A stretch of 64,000 nt of DNA. Source: Nioella sp. MMSF_3534. GTDB taxonomy: Bacteria > Pseudomonadota > Alphaproteobacteria > Rhodobacterales > Rhodobacteraceae. The stretch spans positions 61,575 to 125,574 of the forward strand of contig NZ_JASHJX010000006.1 in the NCBI RefSeq assembly GCF_030732985.1, in the 5' to 3' direction. Positions 62,233 to 64,000 of this stretch are shown here, one piece after another (position 1 is the first letter of the stretch; every line of letters begins with the position of its first letter). The position numbers were made by a program, and so were the translations under genes. The notes under the pieces are model-generated. The model ran no database searches. It was given only the letters and a program-made list of their open reading frames with translations, and had not been told where the DNA came from.

Positions 62233-62266
62233 ATTGCAATTGCAATAGCTGCGCAATATTCATTGC
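62233..62266. promoter_or_regulatory. Operator-like ATTGCAA palindromes upstream of iolD
   Basis: ATTGCAATTGCAAT (62233-62246) is a perfect 14-bp palindrome 45-58 bp upstream of the iolD ATG. A looser pair, GCAAT-ATTC-ATTGC, follows at 62253-62266. The clustering of TTGCAAT half-sites suggests a repressor site controlling iolD. Confidence 0.55.
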
Positions 62267-62808
62267 AGATAATCTGCGCCCCGATGAACAGCCCACAGGA
62301 GATACGATCTTCCCGCTGTTCTTTCAGTCCGTCGGCAAGGACTTGGTTCAAGGCCTTTGCTTGGTCAGGTCGAGCCCTTCTTTTCTCTGCACTCGGTGTT
62401 GTGGGACAGAGAGTTCTTCAGGAAATCGGAAGAGGCGTGAAGATCTCGGAAGGTCGTGGATGAACCTTGAAAATAAGGGGATAGATACCGCCCAGCGCTA
62501 CCCACCAGCCGCCAATCATCTGACTTTGCATATGGCACATTATCGGCCAAATGCGTTGCAGAGCTACCCGAATTGCGTCCTGAAGCCCTGCCCTGCCCCA
62601 TCGTGATCTAACCCCTATAAAATACTGGGATAAACAGACTTCGGGAAGCCTCAGAGGTAGCGGTTTTCTGGGCACAGAGCACTTCGGAAGTGGGACATTG
62701 GCATCCCAGAATGGATTGAAGTGTCCCAGATAGAGATTACGGAAATGAAATCAATAGGGTAGATGAAGCATTAACGACGTGAAAGGCTACGCAAACTGGG
62801 ACGTAATT
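62267..62808. other. Gene-poor, lower-GC spacer
   Basis: The 540 bases between iolD and the OLD-family gene hold no convincing gene. Short open frames on both strands lack family features and good start sites. GGGACATTGGCATCCCAGAATGG and a later TGTCCCAG form imperfect repeats near 62690-62740. The visible drop in GC relative to the left side suggests the edge of an acquired segment. Confidence 0.5.
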
Positions 62809-63936
62809 TCAGGAAGGATCTTCCATGCCGTTTGCCCGTTGGAGCATGGCGACAAGCTCCTCAACTCTCTCCTTGAGATCCAATATCGAGAGGTCAGCAC
62901 TCTCTGAACAAATGATCTCGGCGGCACCGACCTTGTTCCCCATTTTGTAGGTCTTGTTCCGTCCAGGCTTCTCCGGGTCGTCCCGATAGAAGTAAAAAGC
63001 ATGATCGAAGCTACCGGTTTTGCCGGCGCTTTTGTAGAGCTGAGGGTGCAGGCCCTGCAGTGCTGACTGAAGCTTCGTGCCGTCAACGTAGTTCTCGATT
63101 TCCCTCCCCTCAGTGATCCAAACCAGTCCCTTATGTCCGTCAAACTCATCCACGAGGCGCTGCGCATGGGGTTTCAGGCTGCCACCCTCGTGCTCAATGT
63201 CACTGTCGATCACGATTGCCATGTTGCGGTTCATATCCCGCAGCCTGATGAAACGCTCCAGCGCCTCGTCAGAGGCTGACAGGTGACTGATCAGCCCTCC
63301 CCCGTAAAACATGATTGTGTAATGGATCCCTTCCTTCAGGTTCGGATCAACTGCAGAGATCCAGTGCTTCAGGTAAATCCGATCCGATGGGCCCTCTACC
63401 CATATGACAGCATTCGATTGCAGGATATCCGAGGCCTGGCATCCGAGTTCGTCCAGGATCTCCCTCTGGTCTTCTTTGGTAAGGGCGGGCCGGACATAGG
63501 TCTGGCTGCCGTCATTGGTTACGCGGAACACAGAAGAGCCAGGAGTATCGATGAGCACAGAGGAGTGTGTTGCGATGAAGTACTGGCTGCTGGTGTTCTC
63601 ATTCAGATAGTTCACCAACTTGCGCTGCAGGAGTGGATGCAAGTGCACCTCTGGTTCTTCAATGCATATGATGGATTCATCATAGATCGTGCAGAAGGCT
63701 GCGATCAGAATGACCTCGTGAATGCCTGTGCCAAGAGATGAGAGTGGAAGGACCTTGTTGTCCATGTGAACGAGAAGATACTCTCGCTCACTTGGCACCT
63801 CTAGAAGCGCCTCCGGCTTCCCGGTCACGTCTCTTACAAACTCATTAATTCGTTGAAACTTTTTCTTGTCCTCCAGTTTTCCGAATGATGGATTTTGAAG
63901 CGCCGCGAGGTGATCAATGATCCTGACCTGCTCCCC
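62809..63936 (-). pseudogene. OLD-family ATPase/TOPRIM nuclease, 5' end lost to an insertion sequence
   Basis: The C-terminal part (about 375 residues, open to about 63936) of an overcoming-lysogenization-defect-type protein. PLSSLGTGIHEVILI is ABC-signature-like, IICIEEPEVHLHPLLQRKL is Walker B/D-loop, and QYFIATHSSVLID is the H loop. The TOPRIM domain follows with VIWVEGPSDRIYLKHWI (catalytic Glu), MAIVIDSDIEHEGG (DxD) and GREIENYV. Such proteins serve in phage defence and DNA processing. The N-terminal Walker A part is missing because an insertion-sequence end replaces it; homologous-looking sequence continues up to the junction. Base composition is lower in GC than neighbours. Confidence 0.75.
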
Positions 63937-64000
63937 TGAAAAGTCCCCGGTTTGAGGTTAGCCTGTTCTCCAACTGAGGAGACAGACGATGAAGAGAAGC
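63937..64000 (+). mobile_element. Left end of an insertion sequence (IS3-family-like)
   Basis: The OLD reading frame stops making sense near TGAAAAGTCCCCGG (63937-63950). A GAGGAGA ribosome site and ATGAAGAGAAGC follow, reading MKRS, the usual start of an IS3-family OrfA (MKRSRF...). The exact terminal repeat and target duplication cannot be seen because the element continues past the window. Confidence 0.55.
63989..64000 (+). CDS. Transposase OrfA start (partial)
   Basis: Only four codons (MKRS) are inside the window, preceded by GAGGAGA at suitable spacing. Assignment to an IS3-family helix-turn-helix OrfA rests on this start and on the disruption of the neighbouring gene, so it is tentative. 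Confidence 0.4.

Noticed and set aside
62365..62601. Short minus-strand frame in the low-GC spacer
   Set aside because: No family features, no good ribosome site and unusual composition; not supported as a gene.

Overview
The window looks like a chromosomal segment of a high-GC alphaproteobacterium, most likely in the Rhodobacteraceae/Paracoccaceae group. The evidence is strong G/C use at third codon positions, tightly overlapping operons (ATGA and TGATG junctions), and many gene families typical of that group: TRAP transporters, tandem dimethylglycine-dehydrogenase-like flavoproteins, MttB-like proteins, tetrameric sarcosine oxidase and urease with extra inserted genes. No rRNA, tRNA or CRISPR array was seen. 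All assignments come from reading sequence and motifs; no database search was run.

Layout. (1) 1-7.5 kb is nitrogen salvage from purines and urea: the end of an NCS2 urate/xanthine-type permease, (S)-ureidoglycine aminohydrolase, and a urease operon read leftward (ureD-A-small His-rich membrane protein-B-AhpD-like protein-C, an antisense small gene, then E-F-G). (2) 7.6-17.7 kb is an RpiR regulator facing an operon: N-formylglutamate-amidohydrolase-like enzyme, TRAP transporter, glutamine-synthetase-like ligase, NTF2-like protein, aldehyde dehydrogenase and iron alcohol dehydrogenase. This set reads as a gamma-glutamylation route for a small amino alcohol. An alpha/beta hydrolase follows a clear terminator. 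(3) 17.7-20.8 kb holds modE-modA-modB-modC. (4) 20.9-32.3 kb is methylated-amine and amino-acid catabolism: two tandem dimethylglycine-dehydrogenase-like flavoproteins, a class III aminotransferase, a gamma-glutamyltransferase-like protein, a sulfotransferase, an MttB-family protein and a LysR regulator.

(5) 32.2-39.0 kb is a complete nqrABCDEF-apbE-nqrM-CBS operon for a sodium-pumping NADH:quinone oxidoreductase, but with an abnormally short NqrB. (6) 39.1-44.4 kb holds a pentaheme c-type cytochrome with EF-hand motifs, a divergent NarL-type regulator and membrane histidine kinase, an EF-hand protein and several small exported proteins. (7) 44.4-49.1 kb has a Rieske oxygenase and its LysR regulator (two matching operator-like palindromes), an unassigned metal-enzyme-like protein, and a membrane fatty-acid-desaturase-fold enzyme paired with a Rieske ferredoxin. 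(8) 49.1-57.5 kb is a leftward unit of a polar amino acid ABC transporter followed by soxBDAG. (9) 57.7-62.2 kb holds an AhpD-like protein, an XRE-cupin regulator, a MATE exporter and an isolated iolD. (10) 62.2-64 kb is lower in GC: a gene-poor stretch, then an OLD-family ATPase/TOPRIM nuclease gene cut by the left end of an insertion sequence.

The common thread is import and oxidative breakdown of small organic nitrogen compounds (ureides, urea, amino alcohols, N-methylated glycines) to ammonia, glycine and glutamate, next to a sodium-pumping respiratory complex and c-type cytochrome.
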